A DNA stretch of 64,000 nt from Gammaproteobacteria bacterium (GCA_030431985.1 JAUIIB010000010.1:24739-88738), one strand, 5' to 3'; positions 47,980 to 58,555 are shown, counted from the stretch's first letter. Notes: generated by a model from the sequence alone, not told the origin. Numbers and translations are program-made.

Positions 47980-48893
47980 TACTCATATATTTCCTGGATT
48001 TATAACCACTGTAATAATAATGAACTTTGGCCAGCAATTAAGCTGGTCAGTAGTAGTTTGGTGCTATGTCTCTCTGGCCTACAGTTTTTGTATTAAGCAA
48101 AATTTTTTAACAAGTACCGGTCTTACAATTTTTCATCATTGCTATGATATTGCTTTGGTTTTCAAGCTTTCGAAATAGTTTGATGAAGGAAGAAAAACGC
48201 GAATGAACTTGTACGATGTATTTGCAAGGAAATAGGTGTTGTTGCAATTACCGTACGTCTCGGTTGCTTATCCTCATTGCCTCTTAATCTTTTTGAGGGG
48301 GCAGAGTTGTCGGTAGATTACCTCATATATATTGCTGCAGTTTAGCGTTTTCTGAATAGAGACAGAATGATTTGAAATGTCTTTTCCGGGTCCATAGCTA
48401 AGCATTGCTTGCAAGTTTGCGTTGCCATATCCTCAATTGATTCGTCGCTCGACTACCGCATCAAATCCAACGGCAATATTTTCTGTAATTGTAACAGGCG
48501 TAGAAAAGCCTGGCTGCCTGTAACATTCATAGTGTTGCAAACATCTTTTCGGCGGAATTCCAATCTATCAATAGGCCAATTTAATCAAGAAAGTTGTCTT
48601 TGTGTTCGGGATGCTAAGCGGCTCGGGATGTGCTGCCGTATAAATACAGGAGTCGGTAGTATAGCGTTAAATTGGTTGGATGATGTTTTGTTAGAATTTT
48701 TTACACAATTCTGGAAAATCCATTCTTAAATTCTGATTTTCGAAAAATTATATTTTTAATCATGTGGTTACAATATTGGTATGGTATTTGCTTATATACT
48801 CGTACTTATAAGACTTCGTTTTAAAGTGTTCCGATCAAGCGATTGGATTATTGAATTTGTCTTATTTAGTTAGAAACTTTTACAAGGAAATAT
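47980..48893. other. Intergenic region between intron remnant and PEP-CTERM gene 2
   Basis: About 910 bp with no gene supported. Short frames, including one at 48409-48729, give no recognisable protein. Composition is AT-rich and looks degenerate. Near the right end is the -24/-12 promoter of the next gene. Confidence 0.6.
48776..48792 (+). promoter_or_regulatory. Sigma-54 (-24/-12) promoter of PEP-CTERM gene 2
   Basis: TTGGTATGGTATTTGCT: GG at 48778-48779 and GC at 48790-48791 are in correct RpoN register, with a perfect TTGCT at -12 and TGGTAT for TGGCAC at -24. It lies about 100 bp before the start codon, at a distance similar to that of the site before PEP-CTERM gene 1. Confidence 0.6.
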
Positions 48894-49580
48894 ATGATGA
48901 AAAAAATATTAATGATGTTATTGGCGGTGTCTTTTTTTCATGCCAGCGTAAATTATGCTGCATTGCACTTGAAAATTGAAGACATGACAAATGGTGGGGC
49001 CGCGGTCATGGTGGCTGATAATGATGGGAATGATCTAGATACAGATGCTGGAGCTATCCTTTCATTGATTAACAGTGCTTCCATCAAAGTTACCACTGTT
49101 GGTACAAGTAAGCCTCTGGGGGCGAATTCTAATTTAGTTGCCAGCCTGGATTTGAACAATGTTGTCGTGACCTCCACAAGTGCAGTCGATCTGCGTATAA
49201 GTTTAACCGATACTGATTTTCAACTGAACCCATCGGAAGGTTCATTGATAGCTGGAGTAGGCGGGACATTAGGCGGTGCAAGTACTGCACAATTTGATTA
49301 CTACTATAATACGTCAAATGGAGAATTTGATACTGTTGGTGCGGCAACTGTGTCAACTGGAACTTTTGCCAATGGTCCTTTTTCTGGTAGTGTTGGCATT
49401 AGTGGCTTAACGGATCTTGACAATCCGTTTTCTTTGACTCAGGTTGCAAATTTGAGTGTGGCAGCAAACGAAATCATTTCTTATGACTCAGATTTAAGAG
49501 TTGTGCCTGAGCCAAGTGTATTATTCTTGTTGGGCATGGGATTACTCGGATTTGTGGGTGCTCGCGGTCGTATGAGCTAA
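48894..49580 (+). CDS. PEP-CTERM sorting domain protein 2
   Basis: A 228-residue protein with signal peptide (KKILMMLLAVSFFHASVNYA) and the C-terminal sorting signal VPEPSVLFLLGMGLLGFVGARG. The body is acidic and rich in G, S, T, N and D (for example MVADNDGNDLDTDAGA), without a domain I recognise. AAGGAAA upstream supports ATG 48894. It is not closely similar in sequence to the first PEP-CTERM protein, yet shares promoter type and 3' module with it, so the two are probably coregulated. Confidence 0.9.
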   Translation: MMKKILMMLLAVSFFHASVNYAALHLKIEDMTNGGAAVMVADNDGNDLDTDAGAILSLINSASIKVTTVGTSKPLGANSNLVASLDLNNVVVTSTSAVDLRISLTDTDFQLNPSEGSLIAGVGGTLGGASTAQFDYYYNTSNGEFDTVGAATVSTGTFANGPFSGSVGISGLTDLDNPFSLTQVANLSVAANEIISYDSDLRVVPEPSVLFLLGMGLLGFVGARGRMS

Positions 49581-49595
49581 TCTAAGCATGATGGG

Positions 49596-49682
49596 ATAAG
49601 TTAAGTGGAATAATAAATATAAAAATATTCTTAACTTATAAACCTGAGGCCCTTATAGTTTTACTATAAAGGCCTCTTTTTT
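49596..49682 (+). repeat. Two-hairpin 3' module after PEP-CTERM gene 2 (with terminator)
   Basis: Nearly identical to 47498-47584: inverted repeat ATAAGTTAAG (49596-49605) / CTTAACTTAT (49630-49639), then terminator stem GAGGCCCTTATAG (49646-49658) / CTATAAAGGCCTC (49664-49676) with one C-A mismatch and loop TTTTA instead of CAAAA, then a T run. The near-identity between non-identical genes suggests a mobile or selected 3' module. Confidence 0.9.
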
Positions 49683-49746
49683 GTGGTTTAATTGTCTCGT
49701 TCTTCTTTATTGGGCACACCATTATACTAGCCTAGCCCGACATGAA

Positions 49747-52602
49747 TCAGCCGTTAAGTAATGCTCTGAGCACATACGGCAGAATACCACCATGCTCGTA
49801 GTAGTCGATTTCGATTGCAGTATCAATACGGCATAGCAACTCTACTTCCTGTTCTGTGCCGTCATTACGGTGAATAACAAGTGTGATATCTTGTTGTGGT
49901 TTCAGGTCATCAAGTCCGTAAATATCGAATCGTTCATTACCCGTGATGGATAGCGATTGAACGGAATCACTATTTTTAAATTGCAGTGGTAATACACCCA
50001 TGCCGATTAAATTGCTTCGGTGAATCCGTTCGTAACTAGACGCAATCACTGCCTTGACACCGAGTAATTGTGTGCCTTTAGCAGCCCAGTCGCGGCTGGA
50101 GCCCGTGCCATATTCCTTGCCGCCAAATACGACAGTAGGTATACCCTCTGATTGATATTTCATGGCGGCATCATAAATACTCATCTGCTTAGCATTCTGA
50201 TTGTTCGGCTGATAACATGTTACGCCACCCTCACTGCCGGGTACCATCAAATTGCGGATACGTACATTGGCAAATGTGCCGCGCATCATGACTTCGTGAT
50301 TGCCGCGGCGTGATCCGTAGCTGTTAAAATCAGCCTGAGCAACGTTGTTGGACAATAGGTATTCACCAGCCGGTGAGGCGGGCTTAATCGCCCCGGCAGG
50401 GCTGATATGGTCGGTGGTGACGGAATCGCCGAAAATACCGAGAGCATAAGCATTGACGATATCTTTGGCTTGCTCTCTTTTCGAAAGTTGCAACATGAAG
50501 TTTTCAAAGAAAGGCGGTTCGGCAATGTAGGTAGATAACGGCCAATTGTACGTTTCACCTGTAGCCGATGAAATATCGTTCCACAGCGGGTGATCCTGAG
50601 TCAGATTGCTGTAAAGCTTATGGAATGTGTCGGCGTTGGTCGCAAACTGCATCAACGCCTGAATCTCTTCGCTGCTTGGCCAGATGTCTTTGAGCAAGAC
50701 GGGATTGTTATCCTTATCAATGCCTAGAGGCTCTTTTTCAAGGTCTTTCAGGATTGTGCCGGCAATGGCATAGGCAACGACGAGTGGAGGGGAAGCTAGG
50801 AAATTCGCACGAATATTCGCATGGATACGTGCCTCAAAATTTCGATTGCCTGACAGCACTGCCGCGCAGACCAGATTGTTTTTAACGATAGTTTCTTCAA
50901 TGGGCTCGGCCAGAGGTCCTGCGTTACCAATACAGGTGGTGCATCCATAGCCGGCAATCGTAAAGCCCAGTGTTTCCAGATAAGGTAATAAGCCAGTTGC
51001 TGTGAGGTATTCCGATACTACTCTAGAGCCAGGTGCCAGCGATGTTTTAATATGGCATTTGACTGATAATCCTTTTTCTACCGCCTTTTTCGCTAAAAGT
51101 CCGGCTGCAATCAGTACGCTTGGGTTGGATGTATTGGTGCAGGATGTGATTGCCGCAATCAGAATATCGCCGTGTCCCAGCTCGACGGAATCATTCAATT
51201 TGTTACAGGGAACCTCAATCGTAACTGGAGCCGGGTGGTCGCTGACCATTTCGGTAACATTGCGGTCACTATTGCCGCCCAGGCTGCTTTCGTCTGGAAT
51301 GTTGGTATTCAAACGTGTGCAAACATCGGTATTTTCGCTATGTGAAGGACGTGTTGGGTAACGCTGGTTGAGGTCATCGCGTGTTTTACCGTAGCCGTTC
51401 TTATCTATCGGTGTGCAGAATAACTCTGTAAAGCGGTGCTTCATTTGTGCAAGATCAATGCGATCCTGCGGTCTTTTGGGGCCGGCTAGAGAGGAAGACA
51501 CAGTGCTCAGGTTGAGTTCCAAGATATCACTGTAATCAATATCGCCCTTGCGAGGGATACCGTACATATCCTGTGCCTGAAAATAACGTTGAAACGCAGC
51601 AATTTCTTCATCGGTGCGTCCGGTACCTTTAAAGTACGCAATCGTCTTATCATCGACCGGGAAAAAACCCATCGTTGCACCATATTCAGGCGCCATGTTG
51701 GCAATAGTGGCACGATCTGGAACGGTGAGCGAGGCGGTGCCTTCGCCAAAAAATTCCACGAATTTACCGACAACATTCGCACTACGCAGCAATTCTGTAA
51801 TGGTGAGCACCAGATCGGTAGCGGTAACGCCTTCGCGTAACTGGCCTGTTAAATTGACCCCGATGACGTCGGGTGTCAGAAAATAGACCGGTTGTCCGAG
51901 CATACCAGCCTCGGCTTCTATGCCGCCGACACCCCAGCCCACAACACCGATGCCGTTAATCATAGTAGTATGTGAATCGGTGCCAACCAGTGTATCAGGA
52001 AATACAACACCATCTTTTAAGTGTACGCCTCGTGCCAAATGTTCCAGATTAACCTGATGTACGATACCAATGCCCGGTGGTATGACTTTGAATGTGTCAA
52101 ATGCCTGCATGCCCCATTTGATGAACTGGTAGCGCTCATGATTGCGTTCAAATTCGATTTCCATATTGCGTTTGAGTGCATCTTTATTGCCGTAATGGTC
52201 CACTTGAATAGAGTGATCGACGACCAGATCGACTGGAACAAGGGGTTCGATGCGTTCAGGGTCCTTACCCAGTCTCTGCGCGGCGCTACGCATGGCAGCC
52301 AAATCAACTAGCAGCGGTACGCCGGTGAAGTCCTGTAGCACAATGCGCGATACGACAAATGGAATTTCATGCGTTCGTTCTGCGTTCGGTTGCCAATTAG
52401 CCAGTTGTTTAACATGGGTTTCAGTAATTTTTTGTCCATCACAATTGCGCAGCACGGACTCAAGAATAATTCGAATACATACTGGCAGTCGGGAAATTTG
52501 TCCGACGCCATTTTTCTCGAGTGCGGATAGGGAATAGTATTGGATACCTTGACCTTTAGGAAGCTCTAGATCTTGCAGACAGTTAAATAAATTCTGTGTC
52601 AT
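49747..52602 (-). CDS. acnA: Aconitate hydratase AcnA
   Basis: A 951-residue aconitase of the AcnA/IRP type catalysing citrate-isocitrate exchange in the TCA cycle. Cluster cysteines are in [15 protein letters not shown] and [12 protein letters not shown]; other motifs are [29 protein letters not shown] and [20 protein letters not shown]. It is about 60 residues longer than E. coli AcnA (891), the extra length being in a polar segment (around [17 protein letters not shown]) just before the first cluster cysteine. AGGAACAC precedes ATG 52602. Confidence 0.94.
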   Translation of the reverse strand: MTQNLFNCLQDLELPKGQGIQYYSLSALEKNGVGQISRLPVCIRIILESVLRNCDGQKITETHVKQLANWQPNAERTHEIPFVVSRIVLQDFTGVPLLVDLAAMRSAAQRLGKDPERIEPLVPVDLVVDHSIQVDHYGNKDALKRNMEIEFERNHERYQFIKWGMQAFDTFKVIPPGIGIVHQVNLEHLARGVHLKDGVVFPDTLVGTDSHTTMINGIGVVGWGVGGIEAEAGMLGQPVYFLTPDVIGVNLTGQLREGVTATDLVLTITELLRSANVVGKFVEFFGEGTASLTVPDRATIANMAPEYGATMGFFPVDDKTIAYFKGTGRTDEEIAAFQRYFQAQDMYGIPRKGDIDYSDILELNLSTVSSSLAGPKRPQDRIDLAQMKHRFTELFCTPIDKNGYGKTRDDLNQRYPTRPSHSENTDVCTRLNTNIPDESSLGGNSDRNVTEMVSDHPAPVTIEVPCNKLNDSVELGHGDILIAAITSCTNTSNPSVLIAAGLLAKKAVEKGLSVKCHIKTSLAPGSRVVSEYLTATGLLPYLETLGFTIAGYGCTTCIGNAGPLAEPIEETIVKNNLVCAAVLSGNRNFEARIHANIRANFLASPPLVVAYAIAGTILKDLEKEPLGIDKDNNPVLLKDIWPSSEEIQALMQFATNADTFHKLYSNLTQDHPLWNDISSATGETYNWPLSTYIAEPPFFENFMLQLSKREQAKDIVNAYALGIFGDSVTTDHISPAGAIKPASPAGEYLLSNNVAQADFNSYGSRRGNHEVMMRGTFANVRIRNLMVPGSEGGVTCYQPNNQNAKQMSIYDAAMKYQSEGIPTVVFGGKEYGTGSSRDWAAKGTQLLGVKAVIASSYERIHRSNLIGMGVLPLQFKNSDSVQSLSITGNERFDIYGLDDLKPQQDITLVIHRNDGTEQEVELLCRIDTAIEIDYYEHGGILPYVLRALLNG

Positions 52603-52788
52603 GGTGTGTTCCTAAAAAACTTGATTATTGTTATTTGCTGTAATTATTGTATCTTGAAAGTTATTGTAACGTGTGATTTACAGAATTTAAAGAAAGAGAA
52701 GGCGGAGCAATCGTAGATGGTGTTGGTTATTTTCAAATCTTACGGTATTACTTCAGAGTAGAGTGGTGGATAAGACGCAGGGATGAAA

Positions 52789-52865
52789 TGGGGTGGCTGA
52801 TGGGGCTCGAACCCACGACAACCGGAATCACAATCCGGGACTCTACCAACTGAGCTACAGCCACC
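52789..52865 (-). tRNA. tRNA-His(GTG)
   Basis: Minus-strand cloverleaf beginning GGTGGCTGTAGCTCAGTTGG, anticodon loop ATTGTGATT (GTG), T loop GGTTCGAGCCC, 3' end GCCACC-CCA with encoded CCA. The extra 5' G paired with the discriminator C is the identity element of tRNA-His. Third gene of a three-tRNA group. Confidence 0.95.
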
Positions 52866-52968
52866 ATTATAAAAAGCGTGTTGTCGGCTTTATGTCAACC
52901 AAGGAGATTCTTAGTGCACAGAGTTACGACAATGTCACAAGTATCTACCATTCAATAGAAATATATCA

Positions 52969-53045
52969 TGGCGTGCCCGACAGGGATCGAACCTGTAACC
53001 CCCAGCTTAGAAGGCTGGTGCTCTATCCAATTGAGCTACGGGCAC
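52969..53045 (-). tRNA. tRNA-Arg(TCT)
   Basis: Minus-strand cloverleaf beginning GTGCCCGTAGCTCAATTGG, anticodon loop CCTTCTAAG (TCT), T loop GGTTCGATCCC, and 3' end GGGCACGCCA with encoded CCA. It lies between tRNA-Pro and tRNA-His. Confidence 0.95.
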
Positions 53046-53088
53046 TTATCGGACATTACCTATTTAATATATGTCTAGAGTAGTTCAT

Positions 53089-53165
53089 TGGTCGGGGTGG
53101 AGAGATTCGAACTCCCGACATCCTGGTCCCAAACCAGGCGCGCTACCAGGCTACGCTACACCCCG
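53089..53165 (-). tRNA. tRNA-Pro(TGG)
   Basis: Minus-strand cloverleaf beginning CGGGGTGTAGCGTAGCCTGG (C1 is typical of bacterial tRNA-Pro), anticodon loop TTTGGGA (TGG), T loop AGTTCGAATCT, 3' end CACCCCGACCA with encoded CCA. First gene of the tRNA operon. Confidence 0.96.
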
Positions 53166-53175
53166 AAAAGACGGA

Positions 53176-53204
53176 ACTATACGCGTTTTGCGGTAAAAGG
53201 TCAA
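53176..53204 (-). promoter_or_regulatory. Promoter of the tRNA-Pro-Arg-His operon
   Basis: On the minus strand TTGACC (53204-53199) and TATAGT (53181-53176) are 17 bp apart, ending 10 bp before the tRNA-Pro 5' end. This lies between rho and the tRNAs, so the tRNAs need not depend on rho transcription. Confidence 0.7.
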
Positions 53205-53240
53205 TTTGTTATGCCCTGAAAATCGACTATAGAAGTGTTG

Positions 53241-54500
53241 CTAGACTCGTTTCATTGAGTCGAAGAAATCAGCGTTATTTTTTGTCGCTTTAATCTTATC
53301 CAGCAGGAATGCCATGGCATCCATATCATCCATCGGATGCAGCAATTTACGTAGTACCCATATTTTTTGCAGTACATCGGGCTCAATCAGCAATTCTTCA
53401 CGGCGGGTACTAGAGCGATTGACATTTATGGCAGGGTAAATACGTTTTTCTGCCATTCGCCGTTCAAGATGAATTTCCATATTACCTGTACCCTTGAATT
53501 CCTCGTAGATGACATCGTCCATACGTGAACCGGTATCAATGAGCGCTGTGGCAATAATGGTAAGTGAGCCGCCTTCTTCAATATTACGAGCAGCGCCGAA
53601 GAAGCGTTTGGGGCGTTGTAGCGCATTGGCATCGACACCACCTGTTAACACTTTCCCCGAAGCAGGCGCAACGGTGTTGTAGGCACGTGCAAGGCGGGTG
53701 ATCGAATCGAGTAAAATAACGACGTCTTTTTTATGCTCTACCAGACGCTTGGCTTTTTCGATTACCATGTCCGCAACTTGTACATGGCGCATGGCTGCTT
53801 CGTCAAATGTGGATGAAACAACCTCTCCACGAACCGAACGGATCATATCCGTGACTTCTTCAGGGCGTTCATCAATCAGCAACACCATTAGAATTACATC
53901 GGGATGGTTGGCCGCAATGGAATGTGCGATATGCTGAAGCATAACCGTTTTTCCCGATTTCGGACTGGCTACAAGCAATCCCCGTTGTCCCTTACCGATT
54001 GGTGCGATCAAGTCAATGATTCGACCAGTAACATTTTCCTCGGCTTTAATATCCCGTTCTAATTTTAGCGATTCAGTTGGGAATAACGGTGTGAGATTCT
54101 CAAAGAGGATTTTGTTTTTGGAATTCTCGGGCGGCTCATTGTTGACCTTATCAACTTTAACCAAAGCGAAGTAACGTTCACCATCTTTGGGTGGACGAAT
54201 TTCACCATCGATGGAATCGCCTGTATGGAGGTTGAAACGCCTGATTTGGCTGGGCGAAATGTAAATATCATCCGGGCCTGCTAGATATGATGTATCGGGT
54301 GAACGTAGAAAACCAAAGCCATCCTGTAAAACTTCTAGCGTACCTTGTCCATAAATACTTTCGCCTTTTTTTGCCTGGTTTTTTAGCAATGCAAAGATCA
54401 GGTCTTGCTTTCGCATTCTGTTGGCACCGTCAATTTCATTGGTGGTGGCCATTTTAATAAGTTCGGTAACGTGAAGATGTTTAAGATCGGATAAACGCAT
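53241..54500 (-). CDS. rho: Transcription termination factor Rho
   Basis: A 419-residue hexameric RNA helicase. N-terminal Rho domain ([18 protein letters not shown]), cold-shock-like RNA-binding domain ([19 protein letters not shown]), Walker [12 protein letters not shown], Walker [20 protein letters not shown]-loop [20 protein letters not shown] and R-loop [14 protein letters not shown] are all present. trxA lies just upstream on the same strand, a common pairing. Confidence 0.97.
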   Translation of the reverse strand: MRLSDLKHLHVTELIKMATTNEIDGANRMRKQDLIFALLKNQAKKGESIYGQGTLEVLQDGFGFLRSPDTSYLAGPDDIYISPSQIRRFNLHTGDSIDGEIRPPKDGERYFALVKVDKVNNEPPENSKNKILFENLTPLFPTESLKLERDIKAEENVTGRIIDLIAPIGKGQRGLLVASPKSGKTVMLQHIAHSIAANHPDVILMVLLIDERPEEVTDMIRSVRGEVVSSTFDEAAMRHVQVADMVIEKAKRLVEHKKDVVILLDSITRLARAYNTVAPASGKVLTGGVDANALQRPKRFFGAARNIEEGGSLTIIATALIDTGSRMDDVIYEEFKGTGNMEIHLERRMAEKRIYPAINVNRSSTRREELLIEPDVLQKIWVLRKLLHPMDDMDAMAFLLDKIKATKNNADFFDSMKRV

Positions 54501-54701
54501 GGAAAAAAGTTATTGATAGTAAAGACGTAGAAAATAGAAAATTAACGTAAACGGTTAACGATGAACGTTGGAAGGAAAACTGCTACTGATGGGGTAACGT
54601 AAAAGAACGAATGAATCAGGTAATGTAATTTGTTTTGATATTTTGATATGTTGAATTAAACTGCGCGTTCTTTTATCTTTAAAGGAGCGAGCATAACTAT
54701 T

Positions 54702-55028
54702 TTAAAGATGACTGTCAACAAACGCGGTAAGCTGGGATTTTGATAATGCACCCACTTTGGTTGCTTCTATATTGCCGTCTTTAAACAGCATTAATGTCGG
54801 AATGCCGCGAATACCATATTTGGGGGGCGTACTCTGATTTTCGTCGATATTTAGCTTGGCTATTTTGAGACGTCCATCATACTCACTGGCAATTTCGTCT
54901 AAAATCGGTGCAATCATCTTGCATGGACCACACCATTCAGCCCAGTAGTCAACCAAAACTGGCACGGTAGACTGCAGAACTTCGGTGTCAAAGTTTTCAT
55001 CAGTAACGTAATGAATATGCTGGCTCAT
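54702..55028 (-). CDS. trxA: Thioredoxin
   Basis: A 108-residue cytoplasmic disulfide reductase with active site WCGPCK at residues 32-37, cis-proline region [14 protein letters not shown] and the conserved [10 protein letters not shown] start. AGGA precedes the ATG. It lies 201 bp upstream of rho on the same strand. Confidence 0.96.
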   Translation of the reverse strand: MSQHIHYVTDENFDTEVLQSTVPVLVDYWAEWCGPCKMIAPILDEIASEYDGRLKIAKLNIDENQSTPPKYGIRGIPTLMLFKDGNIEATKVGALSKSQLTAFVDSHL

Positions 55029-55334
55029 ATAATCCTCATTAAATAATTATTTTTTATGCTTACATCTGAAAAGATGAGATGATATCAGGAGACTGTGACG
55101 GGAACCATTCTCCGTTAAAAGGTGTGAGTTCCTGATTAATTTGCAATGCTATATAAAAATCAGATAAAAGTGAAGTATAAATCGTAACAAATGGCTGATT
55201 CAATTTTAATGATAACACTACATGCATATTGTGCTAATCATAGGGGTGATTTTACTGTCCTAGAGAGTAATCGGTTCAGGGTTCCAAATATTTATGCAAA
55301 TTCTGTACGAAAGTAGATGTGTGCTGATTGAGTA
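55029..55334. other. Divergent region between trxA and the AlkA-like gene
   Basis: 306 bp of AT-rich sequence with no gene. It must hold divergent promoters, but none stood out clearly. Confidence 0.5.
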
Positions 55335-55952
55335 ATGACGCCTAATTATTGGAAGCAGGCAACCACTGAATTGGCTGCGCGCGATCGGGTAATGTGCGAA
55401 TTGATACAACAATTTGATGATTGTGTACTTCAATCGCGTGGCGATGCTTTTTCTACACTTGCGCGTTCTATCGTTGGTCAGCAAATTTCAGTCAAAGTCG
55501 CGGAAAGCGTTTGGCAAAAAATTGTCAGGGCTATTCCTGCTGTTACGCCGCATGTGATTCATGATACTGAAATTGATGTGTTGCGTGAGTGTGGTTTATC
55601 GTTCAGAAAAATCAGCTATCTGCAGGACCTTGCACGCCATTTTAAGGAAAATATGCTGGCAGTGTCTGAGTGGATGGCATTAGATGATGAAGAACTGATT
55701 GCTCAGCTGATACAGGTCAAAGGAATCGGTCGATGGACAGCAGAGATGTTTTTAATTTTTCATTTGTTGCGTCCAAACGTGTTACCGTTGGATGATATCG
55801 GTTTGCAGCGTGCAATCAGTCGACACTATTTCGATAATGAACAGGTCGATAAAAAAGCAATGCGACTGCTGGCCGAAACATGGCAGCCCTGGTGTTCCGT
55901 TGCAACCTGGTATTTGTGGCGTAGTCTCGATCCGCTCCCGGTGGCGTATTGA
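55335..55952 (+). CDS. DNA-3-methyladenine glycosylase, AlkA/HhH-GPD family
   Basis: A 205-residue base-excision repair glycosylase. The helix-hairpin-helix VKGIGRWTA is at residues 128-136 and the catalytic aspartate at D154 in LPLDDIGLQRA; SIVGQQISVKVAESVW lies in the first half. It lacks the N-terminal domain of E. coli AlkA, as in many short bacterial homologues. It removes alkylated purines. Start ATG 55335 has no strong ribosome site. Confidence 0.88.
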   Translation: MTPNYWKQATTELAARDRVMCELIQQFDDCVLQSRGDAFSTLARSIVGQQISVKVAESVWQKIVRAIPAVTPHVIHDTEIDVLRECGLSFRKISYLQDLARHFKENMLAVSEWMALDDEELIAQLIQVKGIGRWTAEMFLIFHLLRPNVLPLDDIGLQRAISRHYFDNEQVDKKAMRLLAETWQPWCSVATWYLWRSLDPLPVAY

Positions 55953-56090
55953 ATATGGGAACGTTTGCCTGAATTGAAACTTAGTAGTGTGAAAGGAACT
56001 CAACATATCATATGGGCTGGGTTGTCGAGCAAGTGCCAATATGCTGTCGATTCGTATATTTTTTGAACTAATAAACTGTTTATCAATTTA

Positions 56091-57254
56091 ATGACACTCA
56101 ATTATTTTGATCATAATGCCACCACCCGGGTGGATGATGCGGTAATCGAAGCAATGTTGCCGTTTTTTCAGCAAGAATATGGTAACGCTTCCAGTCGCCA
56201 TGCGCTTGGAACGGCCGCAAGGCGCGCTATAGACAAAGCGCGTGAACAGGTTGCTGCGGCTGTTGGTGTACAACCGGTTCAGGTGATTTTTACCAGCGGC
56301 GGTTCGGAGGCCAATAATCTTTTTATTCGTGGTGCTGCAGACAGTATGCGGTCGGGTCATCTGTTTATTAGTGCCATTGAACATCCTTGTGTACTGAAAC
56401 CGGTGCAAGCGTTAACACATCGTACCGGGGAACATTGGACTGCGCACCTTATGGCAGTCAACCAAAGCGGACAAATCGATGTTAATAGAGCGCAGGAAGA
56501 GATGCGTACGCAAGAACCGGGGCTGGTTTCTGTGATGCTGGCAAATAACGAAACCGGTGTGATACAGGATGTCGCTGCGATTGCGGCAATTGCACGCGAG
56601 CGAAACGACGATACGTATGTGCATACCGATGCGGTGCAGGGTTTGGGGAAAATACCGGTTGATTTTTCCGCACTCAATGTACATGCCATGACGCTATCAG
56701 CACATAAGATTTATGGGCCGAAAGGTGCGGCCGCTTTGGTTGTGGACAAGCGATTGCTGTTAAAACCTTTGATTTATGGTGGTGGACACGAGAATGGTAT
56801 GCGCTCGGGGACTGAAAATGTGCCCGCAATTGTTGGTTTTGGAAAAGCAAGTGAACTGGCAGTGGCACGCAGGGTTGAGAACGCGCAGCATGTTACTCAG
56901 TTGCGTGACCGGCTTGAACGGGGATTGGTGGAAATGGGGGCGGTTATTTTCGGTGCGGCGGTGGAGCGCATTCCCAACACAACTTATTTTGCGTTACCGG
57001 ATGTCGAAGGTGATACGTTGGTGGTTAAACTGGATAAAGCCGGTTTTGCGGTAGCCAGTGGTGCGGCATGTTCCAGTGTCAATCCGGGACAGAGCCATGT
57101 GCTCGACGCCATGCAAGTCGATCCGATACTGGCGCGTTGTGCAGTGCGTGTAAGTTTTGGGTCGAGCAATACCATAGCTCAGGTTGAAGTGTTTTTGGCG
57201 GCGACAAAAGAAATTGTGGACACGCTGAGAAATATCAGCAGCCTGACGTTCTAA
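56091..57254 (+). CDS. Cysteine desulfurase (NifS/IscS family)
   Basis: A 387-residue PLP enzyme. N-terminal YFDHNATTRVDDAV, TSGGSEANNLFIRG (PLP phosphate), HTDAVQGLGKIPVDF, PLP-lysine K206 in SAHKIYGPKG, and catalytic cysteine C327 in ASGAACSSVNPGQSHV. It takes sulfur from cysteine for Fe-S clusters or thiolation. No iscU, iscA or fdx genes are adjacent, so this is a standalone NifS/IscS-type paralogue and its acceptor is unknown. Confidence 0.92.
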   Translation: MTLNYFDHNATTRVDDAVIEAMLPFFQQEYGNASSRHALGTAARRAIDKAREQVAAAVGVQPVQVIFTSGGSEANNLFIRGAADSMRSGHLFISAIEHPCVLKPVQALTHRTGEHWTAHLMAVNQSGQIDVNRAQEEMRTQEPGLVSVMLANNETGVIQDVAAIAAIARERNDDTYVHTDAVQGLGKIPVDFSALNVHAMTLSAHKIYGPKGAAALVVDKRLLLKPLIYGGGHENGMRSGTENVPAIVGFGKASELAVARRVENAQHVTQLRDRLERGLVEMGAVIFGAAVERIPNTTYFALPDVEGDTLVVKLDKAGFAVASGAACSSVNPGQSHVLDAMQVDPILARCAVRVSFGSSNTIAQVEVFLAATKEIVDTLRNISSLTF

Positions 57255-57347
57255 GCGATTTTTTTGATACCCTAAATTCAAGCAGGTGATAAGGTATTCG
57301 GGTTAAAATCGGTTTTGTCGTGATTAATCAACCGTTATCGAATTGCC

Positions 57348-58100
57348 GTGAATGTTGTGAAAGCTATTATTCTGAGTGCTGGACAAGGTCGTCGCCTGCT
57401 GCCGTTGACCGAGAATTCTCCAAAATGCCTGCTGCCCGTTGCCGATAAGCCTGTGCTGATCTGGCAGATCGAAGCGTTGTTAGACGCAAATGTTGATGAG
57501 ATTATCATCGTCGCCGGATTCCAGGTTGGATTGATTGAAGCGTTGCTTCAGTCGCGTTACGCTGATTATGACAACATTAAAATTGTATTTAACCCGTTTT
57601 ATGAAGTGGCAGATAATCTCGCCAGCTGTTGGCTGGCGCGTGCTGCAATGGATGGTGATTTCTTATTGCTGAATGGTGATACGGTGATTGAATCGGCATT
57701 GATCTCCCAGGTATTGAATTCACCGTTAGCCCCGATTACACTCAGTGTTGATTTTAAGAAAAATTACGATGCTGATGATATGAAAGTTCAGCTCAACGGT
57801 GATGGTCTGGTTAAGCAGGTCAGCAAAATTGTTCCACCAGATCAAATTGATGCGGAGTCAATCGGTTTGACATATTTTCGCGAAGCGGGTGCTGAAAATT
57901 TTGTTCAGGCACTGGATGCTGCGCTGCGCCATCCAGCCGAGTTAAAGTCCTGGTATCTTTCCATTATTGACAAACTGGCCGGCCAGCATCTAGTCAATTC
58001 ATGTTCGGTGGCGGGTTACCGCTGGTGCGAGATCGATTTTATTGAGGATTTGGCAAGAGCAGGCATGATTTTCGGTCAGCAAAGAGCCAGTAACGGCTGA
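57348..58100 (+). CDS. Sugar/choline-phosphate nucleotidyltransferase (LicC-like)
   Basis: A 250-residue Rossmann-type nucleotidyltransferase. The signature GQGRRLLPLT...SPKCLLP is at residues 12-30 with catalytic Lys26, and the metal aspartate D111 in LLNGDTV. The overall pattern (VADNLASCWLAR, YRWCEIDF) resembles LicC-type phosphocholine cytidylyltransferases. Start codon is GTG (57348; GTG 57357 also possible). Its TGA shares one base with the HIT gene start, so the products are probably made together. Substrate is inferred only from family. Confidence 0.82.
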   Translation: MNVVKAIILSAGQGRRLLPLTENSPKCLLPVADKPVLIWQIEALLDANVDEIIIVAGFQVGLIEALLQSRYADYDNIKIVFNPFYEVADNLASCWLARAAMDGDFLLLNGDTVIESALISQVLNSPLAPITLSVDFKKNYDADDMKVQLNGDGLVKQVSKIVPPDQIDAESIGLTYFREAGAENFVQALDAALRHPAELKSWYLSIIDKLAGQHLVNSCSVAGYRWCEIDFIEDLARAGMIFGQQRASNG

Positions 58101-58555
58101 TGGGAGGTGGTGTGGATTTTCCTGAATTTAACCCAACCATGCGAAAATTTGGTGCGCCGCAGACGATTATTCGCAGCTTTCAGTATTGGAGCGTAATGTT
58201 GCGTCCTGCACAGGCGACTCTGGGTGCATTGGTATTGGCTGCGCATGAGCCGGCGAAAGCATTTTCGGAACTTAGTCCTGCAAGTTTTGCTGAATTGCAC
58301 AATGTGACTACCCAGATTGAACGCGCGCTGGCCAAAGCGTTCCAATATGACAAAATCAATTATCTGATGTTAATGATGGTCGATCCGGATGTGCATTTTC
58401 ATGTGATTCCGCGTTATGCGGAGCCGCAGTACTTTGCGAACCAGGCGTTTTCTGACGCGGGTTGGCCGGCGGTGCCTCATCTCGGGCATGTGAATGCAAC
58501 CGATGCGGAATTTAATCAACTGATTATCGATCATATTCGATCCTGTTGGTTATGA
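58100..58555 (+). CDS. HIT-family protein with substituted histidine triad
   Basis: A 151-residue histidine-triad fold protein. Where the family has H-x-H-x-H, this has DVHFHVIPRY: first His is Asp97, the second and the catalytic third (H99, H101) remain. HIT proteins hydrolyse or transfer nucleotide monophosphates. It is coupled to the LicC-like nucleotidyltransferase (TGATG) and to the desaturase (ATGA), so it may act on an NDP-alcohol or related intermediate; that is inference. Confidence 0.82.
   Translation: MGGGVDFPEFNPTMRKFGAPQTIIRSFQYWSVMLRPAQATLGALVLAAHEPAKAFSELSPASFAELHNVTTQIERALAKAFQYDKINYLMLMMVDPDVHFHVIPRYAEPQYFANQAFSDAGWPAVPHLGHVNATDAEFNQLIIDHIRSCWL

Noticed and set aside
48409..48729. 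106-codon frame in the gap before PEP-CTERM gene 2
   Set aside because: Cysteine- and arginine-rich translation without any recognisable domain or start signal; probably chance.
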